Below, piece after piece: positions 43,436 to 53,633 of a stretch of 64,000 nt of DNA. How positions within the stretch are numbered: the stretch's first letter is position 1; every line of letters starts with the position of its first letter. The stretch covers positions 620,001 through 684,000 of the forward strand of contig BPQB01000002.1 in assembly GCA_019973155.2 (NCBI GenBank), given 5' to 3'. Both the position numbers and the translations under genes were made by a program. Below the pieces are notes generated by a model. It did not search any database. It was given only the letters and a program-made list of their open reading frames with translations, and was not told the DNA's origin. Source of the stretch: Phanerochaete sordida. Taxonomy: Eukaryota; Basidiomycota; Agaricomycetes; Polyporales; Phanerochaetaceae.

Positions 43436-44411
43436 GTCGAGTAGTCTGCAGGCTGATCTTACCTATGCAGTACAACCCTCGCTAACGTCCTCCGCGGAAA
43501 TCGAACCATCATTGGCGGCTGGCGACTGATTGGAGACCAACTTACGGCGTGCCCGACCACCGGTAAGTCCCACTAGCTGTCGCGCTGCTGGAAATGACCA
43601 TATTCACTCAGCGGCAGCTGGCCCTCGACACCCCACCATCCTTTAGTCGGGCTTCAGCAGCAGGTGGAAGGACGTCGACGGCCTACATGCAGGACAGCTC
43701 GGGACCTGGAACGCCCGCGTGAGCGACCCCCGGGCTGTTCACGCGTGCTATGGCTAGCACATACTCTGTGCCACACGGACGGTGAGTCGCATATCCGGCC
43801 ACGATAGCATAGGCGACTTACTCGGAGGTGTGTGATAGCCGGACGTGGCTACTTACCAGCGCGGCAGCGCCGACGTCTACAGTCTCAAGCTGGATCTGTA
43901 GTGTAATCATATCCTCGACGCTACCGTCCATCTCATACCATACCAAATGTATCTCCAAATCCTCCTTGCATACAGTGGCTACGTGCAACACCCTGCAAGA
44001 TGGTTGTTGTTCAGGTCGCGCGCAATGCCTGGCGTCGAGATATACCGTAAATGGGAAATTTGAGATAAGATGAACAAAGAGGCTGCACCCGCGTCATCGC
44101 TTGCAGATGTTCTACCACTCTTCATCCACCATAAAGTACTGTACCTCGCCCATGAATCGACCCAGCCTGCTGCAGAATATCTTTCTGTATGTCGGTCGTT
44201 GCGCAGTCCAATTCACTCGATCCCAGAAACGCTTCGCGTCTGCGATCATGACATCCCTACAACAACCTGCGACCCGTGTGTATCTTCGCTGAAGTCTATC
44301 ACACCACGACTCCCGAGGACGCTGCGCGCATCACCTGGCTCTCACATACAATGACCCAAGTGGTAGGGGCACTGCTTCTGCCCTGCTTTCCCTCACCAAG
44401 TTCTGGCCATC
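43436..44411. other. Intergenic, upstream of carboxypeptidase 1
   Basis: No convincing gene. Short plus-strand frames between 43.8 and 44.4 kb lack domain signal. Confidence 0.4.
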
Positions 44412-46236
44412 ATGGTCTGTGCCGTCCTTGGGCTGCTCCTCTCGTTCCTCCTCTTCCCTAATGGGACACTCGGCCTACCCCAAGGGGACTCTCAAGTGCC
44501 ACTACACGCTGGGGAGATTGCGGAGGCACTATCTGTTTCGAAGTATGAGAAGCATGGGTTCCAATGTATGTCTTCGAGTCGTACCTTCGGACGAGGGCCG
44601 GTATTGACGCAGTGGTACACAAGTTGAACGCGTGCAGCACAGCTTATACGACGCGTATCAGCTCAGAATCAGCCAGCCAAAGCTCTGCGATAAGGAAGCT
44701 CAACAATACTCAGGCTATCTCGACATTGCTGATGACAAACATCTATTCTTCTGGTGCGTCCACTGTTCGCTCTGCGGTAGACTCCGCACTCAGACAGCCC
44801 TTCAGGTTCTTCGAAGCGCGGCATGATCCCCAGAACGCGCCTCTTATGCTCTGGCTGAACGGCGGTCCTGGTGCCAGCACCATCGCGTCTGGCCTCCTCT
44901 TCGAGAACGGCCCCTGCAAACTCAACCCCGCGACCGGCCGCGTCGAGGACAACCCATACGGCTGGAACGAGAAGGTCAACATTATCTACCTCGACCAGCC
45001 GGTCGGCACAGGCTACTCGTACGGCACCGGCGACAGCACGACGCTCGCGAACCTCGCCGCGGACGTGTACGCGTTCCTGCAGCTCTTCCTGCAGCGCTTC
45101 CCGCGGTACGCGCGTGCGCCGCTGCACATTGCAGGCGAGAGCTGGGGCGGGCACTACGTCCCGCACATCGGCGCGTACGTCGACGCGCAGAACGACCGAC
45201 TGGTGTACGCGCCGCGCCGCGGGCAGCTGCACGTGAACCTCGCGTCGCTCCTCCTCGGGAACGGCCTCACGGAGCCCGCGTCCCAGCTGGAGACCCCCGT
45301 GGACTACCTCTGCGGCGCGGCGCGGTACCCGCCGTTCAAGCGCGACGACAGTAGGTGCGCAATGTGGCGCGCAGCTATACCCCCGTGCTTGCGCATGATC
45401 AAAACGTGTTACGAGTACCAGAACAATGCGACGTGCGGGCCCGCAACTGCGTACTGCTGGCCGGCGGTGTTCAATGCTCCCTTGGATGCCGCTCGGGGTG
45501 GGTTTTCTGCACGGTCTTCTTGTATCCAAGCTGACAGCTCGGTTCAGAGGACGGACATAACGTGTACGATCTTCGCAAGCCCTGCGACGAGAGCCCAGGC
45601 GGGCTTTGCTATAGCGAGTTCAACGCGATCGAGCTGTGGCTCAACAAGACGTCAACAAAGCTCGAGCTGGGCGTTGATCCTGATTACACCTTCAGGACCA
45701 CGAACCCAGACGTCCAGTTCCCTTTCTACCATAAGGGCCAGGCGCTGCTCAACAGCGCCGCGCTTCTCGTCCCGCTCATCAACCATGGAATCCGGTTGCT
45801 GGCGTACGCTGGCGACGTCGATGGCGTCTGCAACTACATGGTGCGTAGCGCTTTGGCATGAGCATCCACTTACAGGACGCTGCTCCTCCAGGGAATCGAA
45901 CTCTGGATGAAGCGCCTCGAGCACAAGTACCACGGCGAGTTCGAGTACGGGCCGTGGTCTATGTGGGTGTTACCATCCGGGTACTGGGCTGGTGCGGCTC
46001 GTTCTGCGGGCAATGGCTCCGTCACGTACGTTCGCGTCTTCGAAGCGGGGTAAGTCCGCGGGCATATGTTGAAGCTGCGCCACATCTAAATGGAGCTTCG
46101 CGCAGACATATGGCTCCTTTCGACCAGCCGGAAGCGACGCTTGTGAGTATGTACGTGGGCGGTATTGAACGCTGCTGGACTGATGCGTCCGACGTAGGAT
46201 ATGATCTCGAGATGGGTCGACGGAAAGCCCTTTTAA
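44412..46236 (+). CDS. Secreted serine carboxypeptidase, family S10 (copy 1)
   Basis: Seven exons: 44412-44565, 44624-44753, 44806-45497, 45548-45840, 45892-46049, 46106-46142 and 46198-46236. The product is 500 aa. The signal peptide is MVCAVLGLLLSFLLF. S10 landmarks are [24 protein letters not shown] (split here into [12 protein letters not shown] and [10 protein letters not shown]), LWLNGGPG, YLDQPVGTGYSY, GESWGG (Ser about 207), YAGDVDGVCNYM (Asp about 415) and GHMAPFDQPEATL (His about 477), so the Ser-Asp-His triad is complete. The enzyme removes C-terminal residues at acidic pH outside the cell or in the vacuole. The first acceptor was set at ACAAG|T because this is the only choice giving FERVQHS in frame in both copies. 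Confidence 0.92.
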
Positions 46237-46712
46237 GCAGAATTTATTTGCGAACATCAAAGCATGAGTCTAATTGTCTCAAAATATTTTGTATCATAGC
46301 AAGAAATAAGAGACGGTCCCCACTTTGCCTTTTCTAGCTTACCCAACGTCAGACGGGACGGTGTTTGAGTGCGAGCTCCATCTTGGGATTCTTGGCTGGG
46401 GACTGACATGGACTGGTCGTGATCATGAAAAAACTGTAAAAATCGTCGTTTCGCGAAATAATATAAAAACTGCTTGGTTGTCTGGCAGTGCTCCCGGAGT
46501 GAGCAAACACACATTATTGCTTGAAGTAGTCCACGAGGGGAGGGTATACCGTATAAGGTGAGGCCAGCTTGAGGCGCCCAGAGGGCCGTCGTGGCGCACG
46601 CAGGTTGGCGCTTTAGCTTGTGCTCGCGTTTTGTCTTCGGTCTCCCAGGGCGGTAGGTCTGCGCTCGCTTCAAGGACTTCGACATCTACAGATTGACACG
46701 TTGCTTAGATTT
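46237..46712. other. Intergenic, AT-richer
   Basis: The 3' flank of carboxypeptidase 1 and promoter of the PPR gene. Local AT-rich patch around 46260-46470. No gene found. Confidence 0.5.
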
Positions 46713-49040
46713 ATGCCGTTGCAACAGCTTTGGCGTGCGCGGCTTTGCCTGAAGTCCCTCACCGCTCGTGCGGCAGCACCAGCGAGCGGCATCGCGATCG
46801 GCTTCCTGTCGCGCAGTGCAAACGGTGCTCTGCTGGCAGTGCGCCTCCTACGGTCCTACGGATCTACGCCTCACCACTTCGGGGAGGTGTCTAAGGCCCA
46901 TATCCCCGATGTCCTGTTCTTCCAGTCTCAGTCAGGGCCACATTGCGACTACGTCCGGCTGGCAGGCAATCCTGATGACCCCCCGGACGCTAAAGCACTC
47001 GAATGCGCAACGCAACGAGCCGCCTCTATGCATCACATTCACAAGGACCTGGCTGCTGCACTTTCTTCGAACGATCTGGAGCGTGTCCAAGAGCTGTGGA
47101 CAGCTCTCAAGCAATTATCACCCCTCGACTTCATGGCCTTCCGGTGCATGTTGCAGTATTCGTCCCTCATTGAGCGGCTGGCGGCCGATTCCGACCTTTC
47201 TACTAACACACTCGTCACGCTCGCTATCGACGAAATTGCGACGTTCGCGGCCGCGGTGGCGTGCGGGAAGGGTCTCGTCGCACGCATGCGCCACTATTTG
47301 TCGATCAAAGATCCCGAGAGGGCTCTGTCGCTCTTTCGACATGCGATTACGCTGAACAGGCGCCATAATGACCTCATCGATTATACCAGCACACATGCCC
47401 AAACCCCCGAAATTGCTCGCATCCGTTCATCTATAGGGCCGCGCGTCAGGCCGAAGCCCGAGTCCGTCGTCTACGCCCTCGCTGCGTGTGCCATGAAGGA
47501 CTCGTTTCAGGACACTTTTCAAGTGTTCGTGAACATCGACCTTGTGCGCATACCGTACGCTGAATTGCGAAGGCACGTGCCCACGCTCGACGAGGACATT
47601 GACCTGCGCAACAAGACTCTCGAGTTCGTGTCCCGCGCACACGCTGCCAAGATGTGCATGATACCCCTCGAACGCTTCCGCAGGCACATCAAGCGCATGA
47701 CCACTGGGGAAAATGTACCCTTTTCCCTCCTCCACACGACAGAGACTATCCTGACGGAGTGTTTGCGCGAGGATGCTAGCATCGTCCAGGAGGGGTCAGA
47801 GCCTTTCCCTACGGACAGGCCGTACGTCGTGATCGAACATGAACGCTGGGCGTTGCTCATCTGGGGACTCATATGTACACGTCAAGCGGAGCAACTCGAG
47901 CGCATTTGGCCCGAACTCGCAAAGTTGCTCTCCCCTATGCCGGCGTGCATTTGGGCAGCCGTCCTCGACGGATTCGCGTCCATGAAGAGATTTGATCGCG
48001 CCGAAGCGACGTGGAGGATGTTGCGCTCCGTGGAGCGCACGCCAGGTCCGAAAGCGTACGGAGCGTACATCAAGTCTCTGTTCGAAGAAGGCCGCGTTCA
48101 GGACGCCGTGCGTCTTTTCGACACACTCAAGAAGGCTGTCGGCACGAAGCCATATCCCAGCGAGGACCCCGAGGTACTGGCCGTCTTCAACACCGTGCTC
48201 GGATTCCTAGCACGAACAGGCGACGAGGTTCGCGCGCGGAAGATCTTGGACGACATGAAGAGGAGCGGCCCGCATCCGAACGCTGAATCATTCATCCCAC
48301 TCCTGCGATACCATGCGAAAAGGCGCGACTTGAAGGCTGTTGCCAGCCTCTTCGGCGAAATGAACACTTCAGGAGTCGTTGTGGACCTTTCTACCGCTGC
48401 GGTGCTTCTTAGTGCTCTATATTCCGCCCGCGAAGATGCCATATCACTGGTATTTACACTTCTCCAGCAGAACGGCGTTGGCTTCGACCGGGATAACCGC
48501 ACCAAGCTTATTCAACACCTCGTAGACCTTGAGGAGTACGACGCACTGTCAGCCGCGATTGCAGTCCTCGAACACCTAGCGCGCGACACAGACTTGCGCA
48601 CGATCCCATATGTCACTTTTCTTTGCGGTCTTGAACGCGCGTCGTATATAGAGTCACATCAAGTACGCGCGTTACGCAAGACGTTGCACCACAAGTTGTT
48701 TGCTCTGGGGCGAAAAGTGACATTGGGTACTTCCGCAGCATTGCAGGTCATTCAGGCCTGTCTCGAAAACAGTCGCCCCGAGGCCGTGGACCAAGCGATG
48801 CGATATTACAACCACTGTCAGCGACCGCGATCCGGCCTCAGTACTGAGCTCATTGTCACGCTCTTGCAGGGCCTGAGGAGGCGGGAGGAGTGGGCCACCG
48901 CAGACACTGTCGTCGCTGACATCAAAGCCGGCGGACCTGTCGCTTCTTTACACCCAATGGTCCAGCGCGAGCTTGAGCTCGTCCACAGGCGAACGGGATG
49001 GCAGGCACTGACACGGGCAGAGCCATACACTATTGGCTAA
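46713..49040 (+). CDS. Mitochondrial pentatricopeptide-repeat (PPR) protein
   Basis: One uninterrupted exon, 775 aa from the first ATG of a frame that is open upstream. The N-terminus is rich in Arg, Ala, Ser and Leu with no acidic residues (MPLQQLWRARLCLKSL), a typical mitochondrial presequence. The C-terminal half contains PPR-like helix pairs, such as AYGAYIKSLFEEGRVQDAVRLFD, FNTVLGFLARTGDEVRARKILDDM and FIPLLRYHAKRRDLKAVASLF (each read as separate repeats of about 35 aa). PPR proteins bind organellar RNA and act in processing, stability or translation. A single exon of this length is unusual beside its intron-rich neighbours but common for fungal PPR genes. The RNA target is unknown. Confidence 0.88.
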   Translation: MPLQQLWRARLCLKSLTARAAAPASGIAIGFLSRSANGALLAVRLLRSYGSTPHHFGEVSKAHIPDVLFFQSQSGPHCDYVRLAGNPDDPPDAKALECATQRAASMHHIHKDLAAALSSNDLERVQELWTALKQLSPLDFMAFRCMLQYSSLIERLAADSDLSTNTLVTLAIDEIATFAAAVACGKGLVARMRHYLSIKDPERALSLFRHAITLNRRHNDLIDYTSTHAQTPEIARIRSSIGPRVRPKPESVVYALAACAMKDSFQDTFQVFVNIDLVRIPYAELRRHVPTLDEDIDLRNKTLEFVSRAHAAKMCMIPLERFRRHIKRMTTGENVPFSLLHTTETILTECLREDASIVQEGSEPFPTDRPYVVIEHERWALLIWGLICTRQAEQLERIWPELAKLLSPMPACIWAAVLDGFASMKRFDRAEATWRMLRSVERTPGPKAYGAYIKSLFEEGRVQDAVRLFDTLKKAVGTKPYPSEDPEVLAVFNTVLGFLARTGDEVRARKILDDMKRSGPHPNAESFIPLLRYHAKRRDLKAVASLFGEMNTSGVVVDLSTAAVLLSALYSAREDAISLVFTLLQQNGVGFDRDNRTKLIQHLVDLEEYDALSAAIAVLEHLARDTDLRTIPYVTFLCGLERASYIESHQVRALRKTLHHKLFALGRKVTLGTSAALQVIQACLENSRPEAVDQAMRYYNHCQRPRSGLSTELIVTLLQGLRRREEWATADTVVADIKAGGPVASLHPMVQRELELVHRRTGWQALTRAEPYTIG

Positions 49041-49420
49041 ATATGACACCTACATGTAGTACTATACAGCATGTACAATTGAACTAGCTCGACCCGGATA
49101 TATATCTACTATGTTGTGAGCTGTAATTGACACATCAAGCAGATGCTGTTCCTTCGAAAATCATCATGCTTGCCTACTACGTCTGCGTTTTCTTTCAATC
49201 GATCAGCTGCACGCCTCAGGCTCTGTACATCATGGCTGCGCGACACGCTCGGAGCCGACACCGATCTTGTGCTCGCGCGGTAATCCTGCTATTTACGCGT
49301 CTGGTATTTGGATAGAGATGCTCTCAATGATAGAAAAGCCTCGGGATCCGACAATGAGACAGCAGGCACAGTATCCTGTCCCCAGCTTCCCTACAAAGCC
49401 CCAGCTCCTTTCCTTACGAT

Positions 49421-49855
49421 GCAGTTCACGACCGCCTCCGCCATCCCCACCTCTGCGCTCGCCGTCGCGGCCCGCCAAGGCCCTTCTGTGTCCTTGAGCG
49501 ACGCAGCGCACGCTGACCACGCACCTTGGCGCGACTTCGACCCTGTACGTCTGCAGCGACGCGAACTGGAGCGGCCCGTGCGAGGACGTCGGCTTCTACA
49601 ACCAGGCAGGCACCCGTGTTCCCCGGCGAGCAGCAGAACGATATCTCGAGCATCAGCCCGCCGCAGGGCTACTACTGCCAGTGCTACCTCTATCACAAGT
49701 GCGTGTTCTCATGTGCGATTATGTGTCAGAAGCTGACAGCAGTGCCAGCCACTACACCTGAGACGGCGACGGCCTCGGAAACGTGGTGTACCCCGGTATC
49801 TCTGACCTCGGGGATGGCAACACGAAAGAGTCGCACTTTGTCCATGAATTCATGA
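49421..49855 (+). pseudogene. Decayed small secreted cysteine-rich protein gene
   Basis: Coding sense is recognisable but broken over three frames. The ATG at 49421 opens MQFTTASAIPTSALAVAARQ; another frame reads LYVCSDANWSGPCEDVGFYN (49543 onward), a third FPGEQQNDISSISPPQGYYCQCYLY (from 49619), and a later piece GDGLGNVVYPGISDLGDGNT (split here by residue limits). These fragments fit the small secreted proteins of basidiomycetes that carry a C-x-D-x-x-W-x-G-x-C motif. No GT-AG introns of normal size join the first three pieces, so at least two frameshifts are implied. Sequencing error is an alternative. The flanks 49041-49420 and 49856-50222 show nothing else. Confidence 0.5.
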
Positions 49856-50222
49856 GTTTGATGATTTTGTTTTGTAGAACATGGTCCGGTGGAATGTAGA
49901 AATAAGAGTCACGATTCTTGAACCGAACTCCTTGCGTTGAATGTCCCTCAGATTCTCTGAGAATTTACGAGGTACGAATGGACCGCAAACTCAAATATTA
50001 CCACTCCACTGTTGCAAATCTGACTCACGTCTTATTCACGTCGGAATTATAGCTGGCATCAATCTAGCAGTATCGGATTCTCCATCTCTATGAGTGAGAG
50101 ACGTGATATTCCTACTCCAGACCGGTACGAGACTTGACGCGTGACGGAGAGACGTCTCAGTGTGGCTGAGATCTGCTAATGTACAGTGGCTTCCTCTTGA
50201 GTCTTCTGAGGGCTATAGGTCA

Positions 50223-51521
50223 CTAGTATGATGACGGGTGTAGCAGCATCGTCTAGAAGACGATAAGTCAATAGTAAATACCCGTGACAAGCGCTGGAAT
50301 AAAGTAAAATAAAGCTTACGCCTCCGTCGATAAGTACAGTCTCCCCGTTGACAAACCAGTTGCTGATCAAGAACAGGGCCAGCGCCCCGACGTCCGTCCT
50401 CGACCCTGCGTTGAGTGGCTTCGAGCCGTCATCGGGCGGAGGCTGCGCGCAGGGCACCTGGAAGCGGAATTTGCCCAGGTCGGTGAGGCGCGACACTCCC
50501 AGATCGTCGGATGTGCCGGGAGCAGACATCTCGGTGAGGAACAGCCCTGTATTAGGCGTCAGCGGCCGTGCGGCACAGCATGTAGTAAACCGCAGACCTG
50601 GAGCGATGCCATTAACGCGCACGCCAAGCGGGAGCAGCTCGTGCGCGAGCGTAGAGGTGGCGTGCCCGAGCGCGGACTTGGAGTACATGTACGGGAAGCT
50701 GAAGCCAGAGGTCGCGGGGTCCTTCGTCCAGCCGTTCATGCTGCTCGTCATGATGACCTGCGGCGCGAACCTCTTACCGCCGAGCCCGCGGTAGCCGCTC
50801 GCCTTCCACTTCTCGAGGAGCGGCAGGAACGCGAACGTGAGCCAGTATGGGCCGACCGCGTTCGTGTGGATGACCTTGTCGAAGGTCTCTTCCTTGAGGT
50901 CGTTGAAGTACGCGCGCTGGAACGCTTCTGCGGTCACCTCCAAGGGGCGCTGAAATCTGCCCTCGGATACTCTGTGCCATGTAATTCAGCGGGATGAGCG
51001 AACGCCGTAACTGAACGAATTGACCCTGCGTTGTTGAAGAGAACGGTGATGTGAGGCACTCTCTTTCCAACTTCTTCGGCTAGACGAATTGCTTCTGACT
51101 ATAGCATGTTCAACCTGGCCGCGTGCCTCTGAGAGTAGCTGGGTTCACCTTCTTGCTAACGTCTCCCTCAATCCCGTGCATCTTGCCATGCCTCCCACTG
51201 CGTTCGGCCGCGTCGTTGTACGCCTTGCATATTCTGCCCAGCGGCAAGAGATCATATAACACACATCCCCTCCACATTTCTATTGAGAGTACACGCACCT
51301 GTCGAGATCCGCCTGAACTGGCCCAATGATGAACACAGTCGCGCCATTGGATACGAGCGTCGAGCTGATCATCAAGCCGATGCCCTACAAGCTACAGTTA
51401 GCAGCTGCATAGCAGAAGGAAACTAGCCACTCACGCTTCCGCCGCCAGTCACGACTGCTACCACCCCGCGGAGGTCGAACATGTTGCTCACATGGACCTC
51501 GTTCAGAATCTGCTCGGCCAT
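50223..51521 (-). CDS. Short-chain dehydrogenase/reductase (SDR)
   Basis: Seven exons: 51521-51435, 51384-51299, 51233-51149, 51098-51025, 50956-50598, 50546-50320 and 50252-50223. The product is 315 aa. The Rossmann cofactor turn TGGGSGIG spans residues 25-32; then come NNAG (about 108-111), SSMNGW, the catalytic YMYSK (Tyr-x-x-x-Lys) and a C-terminal IDGG followed by HPSSY. This is a classical NAD(P)-dependent SDR, close in look to fungal RhlG/3-oxoacyl-ACP-reductase-like proteins with a C-terminal HPSSY. The substrate cannot be told from sequence. The fourth intron uses a weak donor (GTCAAT) but is required for NNAGFQRPLEV. Confidence 0.88.
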
Positions 51522-52489
51522 GGCTGCAGATGGATAGTCTGTACGTGGGAGACCGCCCTTTCGAGTTGCATCCAAGTCGCACGATAGTCTTATATCTGCG
51601 AGGCTGGACTGACATCATAGGAAGTGTTGCCTGCCGAAATCCGAACTTTACAGGTGCCGGAAGGAGGACATCATGTGGCGAAGATGGTGGGTAACGGTTG
51701 TGTGTGAGGCTTGAGCAACTCGCCGATGCGATGACTGCGACTTTCTCGAGCACATGAATAGCAGCAGAGCAGAACAAAGCCCGTGTCGACGTAGCCGTAG
51801 ACTCAGAGAGTTCGCGAAGCCGGAGGCGTGTGCCGAAAGCGTAGACCAAGAAAGGGTATTTAGTGATAAGATAGACAGAGAAAGCTCGAGAGATACGATA
51901 AGATAACCCTCATACTTACACCCGTCTCGCGTTCAACTTTACCTGCAGTCTGCTAGACTCGAACCAGCCGGTATGACGAGTTCCGGTCTCGACGATAAAT
52001 CCGAGGGTGCGAAAATTCAGGACGTTTTGGGAGGAGGACAAGGTTTTGATTCAATCAGCGGGGATTCAAGCGGTCGTCGAACCGTACAACTCGTCATACC
52101 GACTGGGAGGACCTGTCGGCTTTTTGGCGGGGAGCTCTCAGCGCTTAAGACTTACGCGTTTTCTCGAGCGACCATGCGCAGACAACCCTCGCCGTCTCGT
52201 CATCCAAACCCTCTGAAGACCTCAGTGTCGGCACCAGGGCATATGTGATGTAGCGGTGGAGGCTATGGTACGTGGTAAACCCTCTCAACCTTCGCAGTAC
52301 GTGACTCACTGCAGGTGCAGCAGGGATTGCTGCCATTAGGTAGTGTAACCATTAGGCGGTGCGACCAAGCCATGCGCCCCAACAGCTAGTCACGCTGAAT
52401 CAAGCGTCGTGCCAGGACCGCGGCGTCGGCGGCCGGCTAGAGCTCGCCCAACGCTCGCCCTCTGGTGGTCGGAGGTGTTACTGTCCTCC
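51522..52489. other. Intergenic, upstream of the SDR gene
   Basis: No coding signal on either strand. An open frame of about 90 codons (51973-52248) has no recognisable content. Confidence 0.45.
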
Positions 52490-52980
52490 ATGAGATCGGT
52501 CATCGAGGGCAGAGGATGCAAGCGGGAGCAAGGGTGAGGGCTGGCGTGGTCGCATCGAAGAGGGTTGCACTGAGGCTCAGCCACAAGGGACGACGTCGAG
52601 AACGCGAAGCTACGAGCGCCAGCACTCGCCGTTTGGAAGATATCAAGGTGTCCCTCCTTTGTGCGCGGCGCGAAGATCTCGCCCTCTCCACGCCGACTTT
52701 CCACGTCCGCCCTTGCGCAGCACAGCACTACCCAACGCTCCAAGGTTTTCGAGTCCGGTTGTCGACGGTATCGAGGGCTGAGGATGCAGGTGGAAGTGAG
52801 GGCGGCGAGGGCGGACGGGATGACGTCGAACAGCGTCGTGTCAAGGCGCAGCCACAAGGGACGACGTTGAGGACGCGCGAAGCCACCCGCAAAAGCTGCA
52901 GCACTCGCCTTTCTCGAAGACATCAAGGCGTCGCTTACCTGCGCCGCACTCGAAGATCCCGCCCTCGCTAGGTCGATTCC
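52490..52980. repeat. Diverged tandem pair, period about 271 bp
   Basis: A segment starting near 52509 is repeated near 52778. The shared core CAGCCACAAGGGACGACGT occurs at 52578-52596 and 52849-52867. It is flanked by matching but diverged sequence (AGCACTCGCC, AAGA-ATCAAGG, GAAGATC-CGCCCTC). No conserved reading frame, so it appears non-coding. Confidence 0.65.
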
Positions 52981-53094
52981 CTCGATTCCGCGATTGCCCT
53001 TGGGAGCGCGCCGCATCACTTTCTGACGCATGCCCACGCCAGCGTCGTCAAGGGTAGAAATATGGCTCGCGGACGTGTGTGTTCGCGCGCCACT

Positions 53095-53380
53095 TTCCGG
53101 CATCCCGCCGTGTAGCCGTCACACGCGTGTCGCCACTGCACGTCGAACCTCGCGCAGTGTCGTCACCACTCGCCTGACTTTCTCGACTCGACACTCCGCA
53201 CTCCCGCAACCACCGTTCGTCGGCGCCTCGCCTCGAAGACGCCTCAACTTCCGGCACTCCCGCTGTGCAGTCGTCGCACGCGCGTCACCGCTGGACGCCG
53301 AACCTCGCGCGTGCCGTTGCCACTTGCTCGGACTCTCGACTCGACATCCCGCACTCCCGCGACTGCCGCTCGCCAACAAC
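53095..53380. repeat. Diverged tandem pair, period about 154 bp
   Basis: The unit beginning TTCCGGCA at 53095 recurs at 53249. Shared blocks include CGAACCTCGCGC, CTCGACTCGACA and CGCACTCCCGC. It follows directly on the 271-bp pair, so about 0.9 kb is built from old local duplications. Confidence 0.65.
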
Positions 53381-53399
53381 GCCCAGCGTAACGCGGAGG

Positions 53400-53633
53400 A
53401 TGAGTCTGCCCACGCGCAGCACGAGTGTTACCAGCATGAGAATGTGTTCGCCTGTAGATGGCTCGAGCAGCTCTTCGGAGACGCCGAGCATCTTTGGTCG
53501 AGCGCAGGACGATGCTGCTGAAGACAGCGACACTCGAGACCACTCCTTCAGCCTCGACAACGAGGACGACGTCGCGCTCAACATGGACGCCCTTGACGAG
53601 GACGACGAGAACGTCTTCAATGACGACGATTGA
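53400..53633 (+). CDS. Short acidic open frame, doubtful gene
   Basis: ATG at 53400, 77 codons. After a Ser-rich start it becomes strongly acidic (SLDNEDDVALNMDALDED, then ENVFNDDD). The acidic end looks like the C-terminal tail of some nuclear proteins, so this could be a last exon joined to an unseen upstream part. There is no domain and no clear upstream exon. Confidence 0.3.
   Translation: MSLPTRSTSVTSMRMCSPVDGSSSSSETPSIFGRAQDDAAEDSDTRDHSFSLDNEDDVALNMDALDEDDENVFNDDD

Noticed and set aside
43237..43495. 76-codon spliced frame in repeat copy 2 as a real gene
   Set aside because: The homologous frame in copy 1 hits a stop across the same splice junction, and the protein is mostly an Arg run from a CGC repeat.
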